43,545 nt of DNA from Nesterenkonia sp. (GCF_029265375.1 NZ_JAJUJJ010000022.1:1-43545), one strand, 5' to 3'; counted from the stretch's first letter, positions 21,299 to 29,621 are shown. Made by a program: numbers and translations. The notes: generated from the sequence alone by a model not told the origin.

Positions 21299-21958
21299 AT
21301 GACGCACAACCAGCCCGAGCCCGCAGGCGCTGACCGGCCGTTTCCCGAGGACCGTGAGGTCGGCGTGGGCCCGTGGGAGGGCCCCTGGCCGGAGGGCGAG
21401 CACTGGGATGAGCAGCTGCTGCGGCACGGGGACCGGCGCAATGTGGTCGATGAGTACCGCTACTGGTCGCATGAAGCGATCGTGACGGACCTCGACGCCC
21501 GGCGGCATGACTTCCACATCGCCATCGAGAACTGGCAGCACGATTTCAACATCGGCACAGTGGTGCGCACCGCCAACGCTTTCCTGGCGCGAGAGGTTCA
21601 CATCATCGGCAAGCGCCGCTGGAACCGGCGTGGAGCGATGGTCACCGACAAGTATCAGCACGTCCGCCATCACCCCACAGTGGAAGACTTTGCGGCCTGG
21701 GCGGCCGAAGAGGACCTGCCTGTGCTGGGGGTGGACCTTTTCCCCGACTCTCTCCCGCTGGAGACCTACCAGCTGCCGCGGCGGTGCGTGCTGGTCTTCG
21801 GCCAGGAGGGGCCGGGCCTGAGTGAGCAGATTCGGGCCTGCGCGCAAGACACGCTCTCCATTGCACAGTTCGGATCCACCCGGTCGATCAACGCCGGAGT
21901 GGCCGCCGGCATCGCCATGCACGCCTGGATCCGGCAGCACGTCGACCTGGGCGGATAG
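21299..21958 (+). CDS. SPOUT (TrmH-type) RNA 2'-O-methyltransferase
   Basis: A 219-residue protein of the SpoU/TrmH class. The three SAM-knot motifs are in order: HDFNIGTVVRTANAF (motif 1), CVLVFGQEGPGLSE (motif 2), and GSTRSINAGVAAGIAMHAW (motif 3). It methylates a ribose in tRNA or rRNA; the exact site is not deducible. Start ATG 21299 follows a TACGCT -10-like box by seven bases, so it may be leaderless. The long upstream open frame is the shadow of patB. Confidence 0.9.
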   Translation: MTHNQPEPAGADRPFPEDREVGVGPWEGPWPEGEHWDEQLLRHGDRRNVVDEYRYWSHEAIVTDLDARRHDFHIAIENWQHDFNIGTVVRTANAFLAREVHIIGKRRWNRRGAMVTDKYQHVRHHPTVEDFAAWAAEEDLPVLGVDLFPDSLPLETYQLPRRCVLVFGQEGPGLSEQIRACAQDTLSIAQFGSTRSINAGVAAGIAMHAWIRQHVDLGG

Positions 21959-22022
21959 CCGGACGCCCGGTGCGGCCGTTTCGCCTGGCCCACCCCGGGC
22001 CGGCTGCGCCGTTCGGCCAGGG

Positions 22023-22313
22023 TCAGTCGTGGTCGGCGTCGGGATCCCACCGGTAGCGGCGCAGGTCCACCCGAGACCCGTGGGCTACCACGCCCTCGGC
22101 GCGCAGCAGGGCCAGCTGCTCGGTGCGCAGATGCTCGGCCGGGACACCTGTGGCCCGCAGGATCCGGTGCCAGGGCAGGTCCCCGCCGTCCTCGCGCAGC
22201 ACCCACCCGATCTGCCGCGGGTTCGGCACGCCGGCCAGTGCAGCGATATCCCCATAGGTGGCGACTCGGCCCGGCGGCACGGCCGCGATGATCTCGCGCA
22301 CTCGGTGATGCAT
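22023..22313 (-). CDS. Alkyltransferase-like protein (MGMT fold)
   Basis: A 96-residue protein of the ATL group. It keeps the DNA-binding part of O6-alkylguanine alkyltransferase (PPGRVATYGDIAALAGVPNPRQIGWVL) and ends the motif with LPWHRIL, with W in place of the alkyl-accepting cysteine (PCHR in true enzymes). It therefore binds and flags O6-alkylguanine for excision repair rather than reversing it. ATG 22313 has GGAGGAG five bases upstream; a GTG at 22325 is less likely. Confidence 0.88.
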   Translation of the reverse strand: MHHRVREIIAAVPPGRVATYGDIAALAGVPNPRQIGWVLREDGGDLPWHRILRATGVPAEHLRTEQLALLRAEGVVAHGSRVDLRRYRWDPDADHD

Positions 22314-22411
22314 CTGCTCCTCCACCGCGGTGCCTCCTTCAGCTCTCTGCGGCCTGCCAGTGCGGCTCGCCCGGCGCGCCGGCTTGCCCGGCGCCCTAGT
22401 CTGCCCTGCAT

Positions 22412-23194
22412 TCAGTTCCGCTGCCGGACGGTGACCTCAGCCCTCGGCTTCCCGGACTGCGCATGCTCCAGGATCAGCCGCGCGGCCGGCTGCCCGGTGC
22501 TGATCACCGCTTCATGCCCCGTACCGGGAATCGCGCGCAGATACGCGGCGGGGATCAGGTCCGCGACCTTCTCCATCCAGGCGGGCGGACAGACCCGGTC
22601 CTTGTCCCCGTAGAGCACCATGACTTCGGCCTCAATCTGCGGCAGCGTCTCCTCCAGGCGGTGGGCCAGCATCTGCCGCATCTTGCGCAGAAACCACCGG
22701 GGGCCGGCTTTGGCGTAGGAGTAGGCGCCCAGCGCCAGCACCTTGGGACTCTCCCCGGCCAGGTCCTGCAGCATGCGCACAGCCTGGCGCGGCATAGACC
22801 GTTCGGCCGGATTCACCGAGGGGGCGACCAGCACAGCACGCGAGCACAGCTGCCGGTGGCGGGCCAGAGCCTCGGCCACCACCTGCCCGCCCATGGAGTG
22901 ACCCACCAGCACCGGGTCCTCCAACCCCAGACCGCGCACAAACTCAGCGAGCAGATCCCCGGTGGCCGGCATGCTCAGCGGGGCGTCCAACTCCGGAGAG
23001 TCCCCGAAGCCGGGCAGGTCCAGAGCGTAGACGGTGGCGCTGCGGCTCAGCTCCTCGGTCAGCTCGGCGTAGACCACCCGTCCCATCCCAATACCGTGGA
23101 CGAGCACGACGACGGGCTGGGCTGCGCTGCCCACGCGGTGATAGACCAGCGTGTGCTCGCCGGAACGGAATGTCTGGGCCCCCTGATCTGCCAT
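22412..23194 (-). CDS. Alpha/beta-fold hydrolase
   Basis: A 260-residue hydrolase. The N-terminal V-V-V-L-V-H-G-I-G-M-G strand carries the oxyanion HG. The nucleophile elbow is VGHSMGGQV (Ser about 98), the acid is D in VMVLYGDKDRVCPP, and the catalytic H is in IPGTGHEAVIST near residue 233. It resembles esterases and BPHL-type hydrolases; the substrate is unknown. The region upstream (23195-23321) holds only degenerate repeats. Confidence 0.85.
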   Translation of the reverse strand: MADQGAQTFRSGEHTLVYHRVGSAAQPVVVLVHGIGMGRVVYAELTEELSRSATVYALDLPGFGDSPELDAPLSMPATGDLLAEFVRGLGLEDPVLVGHSMGGQVVAEALARHRQLCSRAVLVAPSVNPAERSMPRQAVRMLQDLAGESPKVLALGAYSYAKAGPRWFLRKMRQMLAHRLEETLPQIEAEVMVLYGDKDRVCPPAWMEKVADLIPAAYLRAIPGTGHEAVISTGQPAARLILEHAQSGKPRAEVTVRQRN

Positions 23195-23206
23195 GGGAAA
23201 TACCTT

Positions 23207-23338
23207 ATCGCCCGTTCAGTGGTGAGGCCCCTGATCGGCTGCTCAGTGGCGGCGCCCGATTGGCCATGCAATGGTGGGGCGCCTGATCGGTCGCTCAGCG
23301 GTGAGGCGCCCGACCGGCAGCTCAGGGGTGCGCCGTCT
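23207..23338. repeat. Degenerate ~26-bp tandem repeat, about 5 copies
   Basis: Between the hydrolase start and the end of murI, copies of about 26-27 bases recur. The common core on the plus strand is roughly gcgcctgatcggtcgctcag followed by yggtgag. Copies differ at several positions. The last overlaps the final codons of murI. A related unit occurs at 31685-31965. Confidence 0.65.
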
Positions 23339-24050
23339 GTGCCGGCGAAAGCGCTGCGGCGGCGGCCGGGGGCTGCGCGGCTCCCACGCGGGCGGGGGAC
23401 TGCGCGGCCGCGGAGGTGACCCGGCGGATCTGCGAAGCGATCGCATCCGAGGGCTCCAGCACGGGCACCCCCGGGCCCAGCGCGGCTTCGATGCGCGGCT
23501 TCAGCCAGTGATAGTGGGTGCAGGCGAGCACGACGACGTCAACCCGGTGCCGCTGCACCAGGTCCTGCAGCTCGGTGAGCGGAACGGACTCGGCGCGGCC
23601 GTGCTGAATCATCTCCGCCCACGCGGAGCAGTCCGGCTCCACCACTGTGACGCCCTCCGCCCACGTCTCCTTCAGCCTCTGGTAGCGCCGGCTGCCCAGC
23701 GTGGCCGGGGTGGCGCACACTGCCACAGCCCCAGTGGCGGAGGAGCTGCAGGCGGGTTTGACCATCGGCTCCAGGCCGACGAACGGGACATGCGGGTAGT
23801 CGGCGCGCAACTTGTCGATCGCCGCGGCAGTGGCGGTGTTGCAGGCCAGAACGATCACATCGCAGTTCTCCCTCAGCAGCGGCTGAATCGCCGCGTCGGT
23901 GAGCCGGTGCACCTCGGCGGCGCTGCGGCTGCCGTAGGGGACGTGGTTCGGATCATCAGCGGTGATCACCGTGGCCTGCGGCAGCAGCTGGCGCAGGCGC
24001 TCGGCTACGGCCTGGCCTCCCGCGCCGGAGTCGAAAACCCCGATCTTCAT
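23322..24050 (-). CDS. murI: Glutamate racemase
   Basis: A 242-residue racemase starting at the family's MKIGVFDSGAGG; the open frame to 24215 is repeat translation. Both catalytic cysteines are present: VLACNTATAAAI (about 72) and VVLACTHYHWLKPRI (about 180). It makes D-glutamate for peptidoglycan. The C-terminal 30 residues (SAAAQSPARVGAAQPPAAAAALSPAQ...) are low-complexity Ala/Pro/Gln and run into the repeat block, which suggests the end was extended by repeat sequence. Confidence 0.93.
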   Translation of the reverse strand: MKIGVFDSGAGGQAVAERLRQLLPQATVITADDPNHVPYGSRSAAEVHRLTDAAIQPLLRENCDVIVLACNTATAAAIDKLRADYPHVPFVGLEPMVKPACSSSATGAVAVCATPATLGSRRYQRLKETWAEGVTVVEPDCSAWAEMIQHGRAESVPLTELQDLVQRHRVDVVVLACTHYHWLKPRIEAALGPGVPVLEPSDAIASQIRRVTSAAAQSPARVGAAQPPAAAAALSPAQTAHP

Positions 24051-24091
24051 GGACGGTACGGTATCCGATCCCCGCACTCTCCCCCGTGATG

Positions 24092-24184
24092 CCTCACGGT
24101 CAAGTTCCCGGGAAGGGCCCCGTGCCTCATGCAAAAGTTCCCGCGAAATGGGTCCCTCATGCAAAAGTTCCCGCGAAATGGGTC
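24092..24184. repeat. 30-bp tandem direct repeat, two perfect copies plus one degenerate
   Basis: Units begin at 24125 and 24155, identical over 30 bases and containing tgcaaaagttcccgcgaaat. A diverged copy begins at 24092. The block lies between murI and arsR and ends seven bases before the arsR -35 box. It may act as a spacer, an insulator or a repetitive element of this genome. Confidence 0.75.
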
Positions 24185-24190
24185 TGGTTC

Positions 24191-24218
24191 TTGACGGGCA
24201 AGTAAATACTTGCATATT
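24191..24218 (+). promoter_or_regulatory. arsR promoter with embedded operator
   Basis: TTGACG (24191-24196) and CATATT (24213-24218) are spaced 16 bases. Between them is a perfect inverted repeat gcaagta-aa-tacttgc (24198-24213), the 7-2-7 form usual for ArsR-family operators. The predicted start of RNA is at or within a base or two of the GTG, so the message is probably leaderless. Binding would block the promoter, giving self-repression. Confidence 0.85.
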
Positions 24219-24226
24219 GTGGCGGT

Positions 24227-24559
24227 GTGGACGACGTGTTCAAGGCACTGGCTGACCCCACCCGGCGCACCATCCTGGACGAGCTGCGCGAACGCGATGA
24301 CCAGACGCTGTTCGAACTGTGCGGCCGCCTGGCCACCAAGCATCAGCTCAGCATCTCGCGGCAGGCGATCTCCCAGCATCTGGAGGTGCTGGAATCCGCC
24401 GGGCTGGTGCGCAGCCGCCGGGAGGGCCGCTATAAGTTCCACACCATCGACACTGCGCCGCTGGAGCCCATTGCCCGCCGTTGGTTGGCTTCCGACGCCG
24501 GCATCAGCAGCAGGACCGCACCGCCTCGGCAGACGGGGCAGACAGGGGAGACCGCGTGA
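24227..24559 (+). CDS. ArsR-family transcriptional repressor
   Basis: A 110-residue winged-helix repressor: DDVFKALADPTRRTILDELRERD opens it, the recognition helix is ISRQAISQHLEVLESAGLV, and the wing is RSRREGRYKFHTID. There is no CxC metal motif, so it does not look like an arsenic sensor. It groups by style with ArsR-type regulators of VOC/DUF1801-type enzymes. It should repress itself and the two genes that follow it, to which it is joined by GTGA overlaps. Confidence 0.9.
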   Translation: MDDVFKALADPTRRTILDELRERDDQTLFELCGRLATKHQLSISRQAISQHLEVLESAGLVRSRREGRYKFHTIDTAPLEPIARRWLASDAGISSRTAPPRQTGQTGETA

Positions 24560-24990
24560 GAATACACCTGACGAGCGTGCTGGTGGACGACCAGCAGAAG
24601 GCGCTGGAGTTCTACACCGAGATTCTCGGATTTCAGAAGAAGTATGACGAGCCGCTGGGCGAGGCCCGCTGGCTGACCGTGGTCTCCCCGCAGGACCCGC
24701 AGGGCACCCAGCTGCTGCTGGAGCCGGACGGCCACCCGGCTGTGGGGCCGTTCAAGCGAGCCCTGGTCGCCGACAGCATTGCCTTCGCCTCTTTCGCGGT
24801 CGATGACGTGCACGCCGAGTACGAGCGCCTCCGCGCCCTGGGTGTCCAGTTCACCCAGCCGCCTGCCGATATGGGTGAGGTCACCACCGCGGTGTTCGAC
24901 GACACCTGCGGCAACCTGATCCAGATCGCCACCGAACCCGCCGCAGACGTGACCGCAGCGGATTCCGCGTCCGGCTCCGGCGCCGCGTGA
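24556..24990 (+). CDS. VOC-family (glyoxalase-like) protein
   Basis: A 144-residue protein with two beta-alpha-beta-beta-beta modules: RIHLTSVLVDDQQKALEFYTEILGF at the start, ARWLTVVSP...TQLLLEPDGHPAVGPFK in the middle, and SIAFASFAVDDVHAEYERLRALGVQFTQPPADMGEVTTAVFDDTCGNLIQIA at the end. GTG 24556 overlaps the arsR stop as GTGA. Such enzymes are often dioxygenases, lyases or drug-binding proteins; the substrate is unknown. Co-regulation by ArsR suggests a small-molecule response. Confidence 0.88.
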   Translation: MRIHLTSVLVDDQQKALEFYTEILGFQKKYDEPLGEARWLTVVSPQDPQGTQLLLEPDGHPAVGPFKRALVADSIAFASFAVDDVHAEYERLRALGVQFTQPPADMGEVTTAVFDDTCGNLIQIATEPAADVTAADSASGSGAA

Positions 24991-26045
24991 GCATCTCCCC
25001 GCCGGAGCAGCCGGCCGGCCGGCCGATCAGGCGGCGCGTGCTGGTGCTGCTCAACCCTGCCGCGGGCCAGGGGTGGGCCCTGGAGCGGGCGCAGCAGCAC
25101 CTGGACCGGCGCGCGGGGCTGCAGTGTGAGCTGATAGTGCCCGACCCGAGCGACCAGCGGGCGCAGATGGAGGCAGCCCGCAGCGCCGTCGACCGTGGGC
25201 TGGATGCGGTGGTGGTCTACGGCGGCGACGGCATGGTCTCCGCAGGTGTGGGACTCACGGCTGAACGGGGCATTCCGCTGGGTGTGGTTCCGGTGGGGAC
25301 AGGCAATGACTTTGCCCGGGCTGCAGGCATCCCGCGGGGCCGGTCGCAGCAGGCAGTGGGCCGGGTGCTGGACGCCCTGGAGCAGCCCAGCCTGCCGAGC
25401 CGGCCGGTGGACGCGCTGCGCCTGACCGTCACGCAGCACCCCAGCACCCCCGCGCCCCACACCGCCGCGCCAGGGGCCGCCGCCCCCGGAGTCCCAGCGA
25501 CTGATGCTGAGTCCCGCGCAGAGCAGGTGTCCCCGCGCTGGGTGGGGAACTCGGTGAATATCGGATTTGACGCCCGGGTCAACCGGCGGGCCAATCAGCT
25601 CTCCAGCGTGCCGGGCCCGCTGCGGTACCTCAGTGCCTTGGCTCGGGAGGTTCCGCAGTTTCGGCCGACGAGCTTCCAGCTGGGCATCGACGCGGCCGCG
25701 CCCGTGCAGCTGTCCTGTGCCCTGGTGTGCGTGCAGAACGGCACCTGCATCGGCGGGGGCATCCCGCTGGCTCCGCAGGCGCGGCTCGACGACGGATGGG
25801 CTGAGGTCAGCCACGTGGCACCGCTGCCGCGGGCCGGACTCATCGCGCTCTTCCCGCTGCTGATGCTGCGCCGTCACGCCTGGCTGCGCCCGCTGACCAC
25901 CCGTCGCGCCCGGCAGGTGCGCATCACGGTGCCCGCCGGAGTGCCGGTCTTCGCCGACGGCGACGAGATGCTCTCCGGAGAGTCGGAGTCTCCGGCCGAG
26001 GTGACCGTGGAGCTGGTCCCCGGTGCGGTGCGGCTGCTCGGCTGA
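24987..26045 (+). CDS. Diacylglycerol/lipid kinase family protein
   Basis: A 352-residue DAGK-catalytic protein. It shows the nucleotide loop LLNPAAGQGWALERA, the VVVYGGDGMVSAGVGL motif (about 73-88), and GTGNDFARAAGIPRG (about 105). An Ala/Pro-rich insert of about 40 residues (155-190) separates the two lobes, and the C-terminus has VPVFADGDEMLSGESE. It phosphorylates lipid or long-chain base substrates at the membrane. GTG 24987 overlaps the VOC stop, so it belongs to the ArsR operon. Confidence 0.9.
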   Translation: MSISPPEQPAGRPIRRRVLVLLNPAAGQGWALERAQQHLDRRAGLQCELIVPDPSDQRAQMEAARSAVDRGLDAVVVYGGDGMVSAGVGLTAERGIPLGVVPVGTGNDFARAAGIPRGRSQQAVGRVLDALEQPSLPSRPVDALRLTVTQHPSTPAPHTAAPGAAAPGVPATDAESRAEQVSPRWVGNSVNIGFDARVNRRANQLSSVPGPLRYLSALAREVPQFRPTSFQLGIDAAAPVQLSCALVCVQNGTCIGGGIPLAPQARLDDGWAEVSHVAPLPRAGLIALFPLLMLRRHAWLRPLTTRRARQVRITVPAGVPVFADGDEMLSGESESPAEVTVELVPGAVRLLG

Positions 26046-26090
26046 ATTTTCGCCCCAGCCTGACCACGGCTTATCCTATTGCGGGTACAT

Positions 26091-26163
26091 GGGGCTATAG
26101 CTCAGTTGGTAGAGCGTCTCGTTCGCATCGAGAAGGTCTGCGGTTCGATTCCGCATAGCTCCA
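26091..26163 (+). tRNA. tRNA-Ala (anticodon CGC)
   Basis: A complete 73-base class I tRNA: acceptor ggggcta/tagctcc with one G-U pair, D-arm gctc...gagc, anticodon stem tctcg/cgaga with loop ttcgcat (anticodon CGC, GCG codons), T-arm tgcgg-ttcgatt-ccgca, discriminator A. CCA is not encoded. A single host tRNA gene standing alone. Confidence 0.95.
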
Positions 26164-26226
26164 CTATTCTTCGGCCGCTGCGCCCGAGCTGCTTCGAGGA
26201 CCTCGGCAAGCCGGTGGCGCGACGGC

Positions 26227-26781
26227 TCAGTGTCTCAACCGTCGGTACCGCTCATACAGCACCGGGGTGGAGAACTCCCGGGACTCCACCAGCTCCAGGG
26301 GCACTGCCTGGGCCACCGCCGGCAGCAGCGAGGTTCCTCCCCCTAGGATGCGGGGCGCGCGGAAGATGCGGATCTCATCCACCAGGCCACGTTCAATAGC
26401 CTGGCCGGCCAGATCGGCGCCCCCGATCTCCACGTCCTTCGGCGTGGAGGCGGACATGGCGGCAATCTCTTCGGCCACCGACCCCTGTGCCAGACAGGCG
26501 CGGCCCTCTACGCGGTCCAGGGTGCGGCTGAACACTACCTTCGGCAGCGCAGTCCACACCTCAGCGAACTCAGTGCTCGGGCCGTCCTGCCGCGTTCCCG
26601 CATCGGTCTCCCAGGGCAGCATCGTCTCGTAGAGTCTGCGGCCGCACAGCACTCCGCCCAGCTCGCGGACACGCTCCAGATGAAATGCGAAGAGTTCTTC
26701 GTCCGGGACGGTCCAGCCGAAGGATCCCTCCCGGTCTGTGATGTATCCGTCCACTGAGGCGGTAATCAAGTAGATCAGCAT
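26227..26781 (-). CDS. RibD C-terminal/dihydrofolate reductase-like protein
   Basis: A 184-residue reductase of the RibD_C/DHFR fold: LIYLITASVDGYITDREGSFGW at the N-terminus, GGVLCGRRLYETMLPW (about 42-58), VVFSRTLDRVEG, VEIGGADLAGQAIERGLVDEIRIFRAPRILGGGTSLLP near the C-terminus. It is of the stand-alone type found in many actinobacteria; the substrate is unknown. Confidence 0.88.
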   Translation of the reverse strand: MLIYLITASVDGYITDREGSFGWTVPDEELFAFHLERVRELGGVLCGRRLYETMLPWETDAGTRQDGPSTEFAEVWTALPKVVFSRTLDRVEGRACLAQGSVAEEIAAMSASTPKDVEIGGADLAGQAIERGLVDEIRIFRAPRILGGGTSLLPAVAQAVPLELVESREFSTPVLYERYRRLRH

Positions 26782-27080
26782 CTGCGGCCTCCTGGTGCCG
26801 GTGGGGCCTCGATGCTACGGGTCGGCCAACGAGGCGCGCCAGGTCTGCGGCCCGCAAGCAGTCGCCATCGCCGTCGCGCCGTGGCGGCCTTGCAGGTGCG
26901 GTAAGCCGGAAGGAATGCCCAGCTCTGAACTGGGCCCGCTCGCCGCACCTCAGTGTGGTGGCCGCCCTGGGAGTCGCCGGGTTCGACCCGGTCGGGATCC
27001 TCTCCTGCGCCGGCGGGCCCTCCGCGTCGAAGCATCAGTGATCGGCTCCGGGTCCGGCGAGTCAATGCCATAATGAGGCC
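26782..27080. other. Intergenic stretch, no gene seen
   Basis: No supported frame. It holds a perfect hairpin gcccag...ctgggc (26918-26936) and a GC-rich palindrome near 26990. A CATAAT -10-like box (27069-27074) lies six bases before the next ATG, consistent with a leaderless start. Confidence 0.5.
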
Positions 27081-27359
27081 ATGGCCACAGTGTTTGTGCT
27101 GATCAAGACCGACCCCCACGGCATTCCGGAGGCGGCGCAGGAGATCGTCAACATCGACGAAGTCGACGCCGTCTACTCGGTGACCGGCAAATGGGATCTC
27201 ATCGCTGTGGTCAAGGCGCCGTTTGAGGATCTGGCCGACCTGGTGCCGAAGAAGATCGCCAAAGTTGCCACCATTCACGACACCGAGACGATGGTGGCCT
27301 TCCGCGAGTACTCCAGCGCAGACCTGGAAGCAGGGTTCGCACTGGGGCTCGATGACTGA
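27081..27359 (+). CDS. Stand-alone Lrp/AsnC ligand-binding (RAM) domain protein
   Basis: A 92-residue protein with only the effector domain of Lrp-type regulators: VFVLIKTDPHGIPEAAQEIVNIDEVDAVYSVTGKWDLIAVVKAP... and the KIAKVATIHDTETMVAF strand. No DNA-binding helix is present. These domains bind amino acids and form octamers. It overlaps azlC by eight bases, so it may sense branched-chain amino acids for that exporter. Confidence 0.88.
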   Translation: MATVFVLIKTDPHGIPEAAQEIVNIDEVDAVYSVTGKWDLIAVVKAPFEDLADLVPKKIAKVATIHDTETMVAFREYSSADLEAGFALGLDD

Positions 27360-28053
27360 GCACCACGACGACGGCGCACTGCTGCGCCTGACTCCGGCGG
27401 CGAAGACCGGCCTGGCGATCGCCGCGGCCATCTCCCTGTACGGCATCTCCTTCGGCGCACTGGCGGTGGCCTCCGGGCTGACGTTCTGGCAGACGGTGGC
27501 GCTGAGCTTTCTGATGTTCACCGGCGGCTCGCAGTTCGCCTTCATCGGCGTCATCGCCTCCGGCGGCTCCGGGGCGGCGGCTTTCGGCGGAGCAACCCTG
27601 CTGAGCCTGCGCAACACCATCTATGCGGTCCAGCTCAAGGCTCTGCTGAACCCCGCCGGGGCCGCCAAATACGCCGCGGCTCAGGTGACCATCGATGAGA
27701 CCATGGCCACCTCCACCGCCCAGCAGACCGCAGCCGAGCAGCGCCGCGGCTTCTGGATCACCGGCGTCGCGTGCTTCGTAGGGTGGAACCTCGCCACGGT
27801 GATCGGAGCCCTCCTGGGTGACTTCATCGCCGACCCGGAGGCCCTCGGACTCGACGGCGCCGTCGTCGCCGCCTTCCTCGGGCTGCTGTGGCCGCGGCTG
27901 CGCTCCCGCGAACCCTGGGCGCTGGCGGTGCTTGCCGCCCTGATCACCACACTGACCATGCCGATGGTCCCACCCGGGGTGCCGATCCTCATCGCCGCCG
28001 CGGTGGCGGTGATCTGGGGCGTGGTCTCCGCCCGGAAGGAGCAGCCGCTGTGA
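27352..28053 (+). CDS. azlC: AzlC-type branched-chain amino-acid exporter, large subunit
   Basis: A 233-residue membrane protein of the AzlC family: GISFGALAVASGLTFWQTVALSFLMFTGGSQFAFIG is the signature region (about 35-70), and NTIYAVQLK follows near 95. About seven to eight membrane helices are predicted. With the small subunit AzlD it exports branched-chain amino acids or analogues. ATG 27352 overlaps the Lrp-domain gene. Confidence 0.9.
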   Translation: MTEHHDDGALLRLTPAAKTGLAIAAAISLYGISFGALAVASGLTFWQTVALSFLMFTGGSQFAFIGVIASGGSGAAAFGGATLLSLRNTIYAVQLKALLNPAGAAKYAAAQVTIDETMATSTAQQTAAEQRRGFWITGVACFVGWNLATVIGALLGDFIADPEALGLDGAVVAAFLGLLWPRLRSREPWALAVLAALITTLTMPMVPPGVPILIAAAVAVIWGVVSARKEQPL

Positions 28054-28376
28054 GTATGGACCCTCAGTCCCTGTGGTTCTGGGTGCTGCTGGCCTGCGCG
28101 GCCGCCTACGCCACCAAGATCCTGGGCTACCTGGTGCCCGCCGCCTGGCTGCAGCACCGGCTGGTGACCCAGATCTCCGGTGTGCTGACCGTGGCGCTGC
28201 TGGCTGCCCTGGTGGCCATGAACACCTTCTCCGCCGACGACGGCATCACCATCGACGCGCGCCTCGGCGCGCTGCTGGCCGCAGCCGCGGCGCTGCTGCT
28301 GCGTGCCCCGTTCATCGTGGTGGTGCTCGCTGGAGCGGCCGCCGCCGCGGGTCTGCGGATGCTCGGATTCCCCTGA
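28050..28376 (+). CDS. azlD: AzlD-type exporter, small subunit
   Basis: A 108-residue protein with four membrane helices (LWFWVLLACAAAYATKILGYLVPAA, the ISGVLTVALLAALVAMNTF helix, LLAAAAALLLRAPFIVVVLAG and the end helix). GTG 28050 overlaps the azlC stop as GTGA. It completes the AzlCD pair. Confidence 0.88.
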   Translation: MSMDPQSLWFWVLLACAAAYATKILGYLVPAAWLQHRLVTQISGVLTVALLAALVAMNTFSADDGITIDARLGALLAAAAALLLRAPFIVVVLAGAAAAAGLRMLGFP

Positions 28377-28455
28377 TCCAGACCCTGCCGCGCGCTGCGG
28401 GGAAGTGTTAGCCTCCAGGTAGCGTCGCCACACCGAGGAGTACAAAGGAGTACCC

Positions 28456-29340
28456 ATGGGTGATCAGAACGAACTGCACCGTTTCGAGACCGGCGAGGGA
28501 TTCATCGCCGCCCTGGACCAGAGCGGGGGCAGCACGCCTAAGGCACTGCGGCTGTACGGGATCGAGGACTCGGAGTATGACTCTGAGGAGGAGATGTTCC
28601 GCCTCATCCACCAGGCCCGCACACGGATCGTCACCAGCCCCGCCTTCACCGGCGACCGCATCCTGGGGGCCATCCTCTTCGAAGCCACCCTGGATGGGCA
28701 GATCGACGGCAAGGGCTTCGCGGAGTACCTGCGCAGCCGCGGCATCATCCCGTTCCTGAAGATCGACAAGGGGCTGGAGGAGACCCAGCAGGATGTGCAG
28801 CTGATGCGCCCGATCCCGAACCTGGATCAGCTGCTCTCCCGAGCCCGCGAGGCCGGCGTCTTCGGCACCAAGGAGCGCTCGGTGATCCACGCCGCCCACC
28901 AGGAAGGTATCGCCGCCGTCGTCCAGCAGCAGTTCGAACTGGCGCGCGAAGTGCTCGACGCAGGCCTGGTCCCCATCCTTGAGCCGGAGGTGAGCATCAA
29001 CGCCCCTGACAAGCAGCAGGCAGAGGAGATCCTCAAGGAAGAGATCCTCAACCGGCTGGAAGATCTGGGCGATGAGAAGGTCGCGGTGAAGATCACCATC
29101 CCAGAGATCGACAACTTCTACTCCGACCTGATCGCGCACCCCAAGATCGCCCGCGTCGTCGCGCTCTCCGGCGGCTACACCCGCCAGGAGGCCAACGAGC
29201 GGCTGTCCCGCAACCACGGCCTGATCGCCAGCTTCAGCCGGGCGCTGCTGGACGGGCTCACCGCTCAGCAGAGCGACGAGGAGTTCAACCAGACCCTGGA
29301 TGAGACCATCGAGTCGATCTACCGAGCCTCCCTCACCTGA
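28456..29340 (+). CDS. fda: Fructose-bisphosphate aldolase, class I
   Basis: A 294-residue class I aldolase. Two AGGAG sequences precede the ATG (the nearer is seven bases away). Landmarks: FIAALDQSGGSTPKALR, IIPFLKIDKGLEETQQ and AVKITIPEIDNFYSDL around the Schiff-base lysine region, VVALSGGYTRQEAN. It interconverts fructose 1,6-bisphosphate and triose phosphates. A class II enzyme lies directly downstream, so both aldolase types sit together. Confidence 0.92.
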   Translation: MGDQNELHRFETGEGFIAALDQSGGSTPKALRLYGIEDSEYDSEEEMFRLIHQARTRIVTSPAFTGDRILGAILFEATLDGQIDGKGFAEYLRSRGIIPFLKIDKGLEETQQDVQLMRPIPNLDQLLSRAREAGVFGTKERSVIHAAHQEGIAAVVQQQFELAREVLDAGLVPILEPEVSINAPDKQQAEEILKEEILNRLEDLGDEKVAVKITIPEIDNFYSDLIAHPKIARVVALSGGYTRQEANERLSRNHGLIASFSRALLDGLTAQQSDEEFNQTLDETIESIYRASLT

Positions 29341-29621
29341 GGCCCGCTCCTGAGCGCCGCGGGCTGCACGCCGGCGTCCGGCTTCACGCTGATCGACGAC
29401 GTCGGCATGCTGCTCGCCGAAGCACGCACCGGCGCCGCGGGCGACGACGCGCCGCCTTCCGGACAGGCCGCGGCCTCTGACTCTCGATCTGCCCTGCCGT
29501 AGGATGGAGGCACGGCAGCGCTGCTTCACCCCGGTTCGGCCCCAGGACGGCGCCCCGCGCCCGAAGGCCGGCCCGGCGTGCTGCGCTGTGCAGTCCGACC
29601 CGACCTCGAAGGAGCTCGCAC
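29341..29621. other. Intergenic region between the two aldolase genes
   Basis: No gene is seen in 281 bases. A TAGGAT box near 29500 with a TCTGAC about 17 bases upstream is a plausible promoter for the class II aldolase gene, suggesting that the two aldolases are transcribed separately. Confidence 0.45.

Noticed and set aside
26950-27030. T-arm-like ccgggttcgacccgg near 26990
   Set aside because: It is a 6-bp palindrome with a 3- to 5-base loop, without the seven-base T-loop or acceptor strand.
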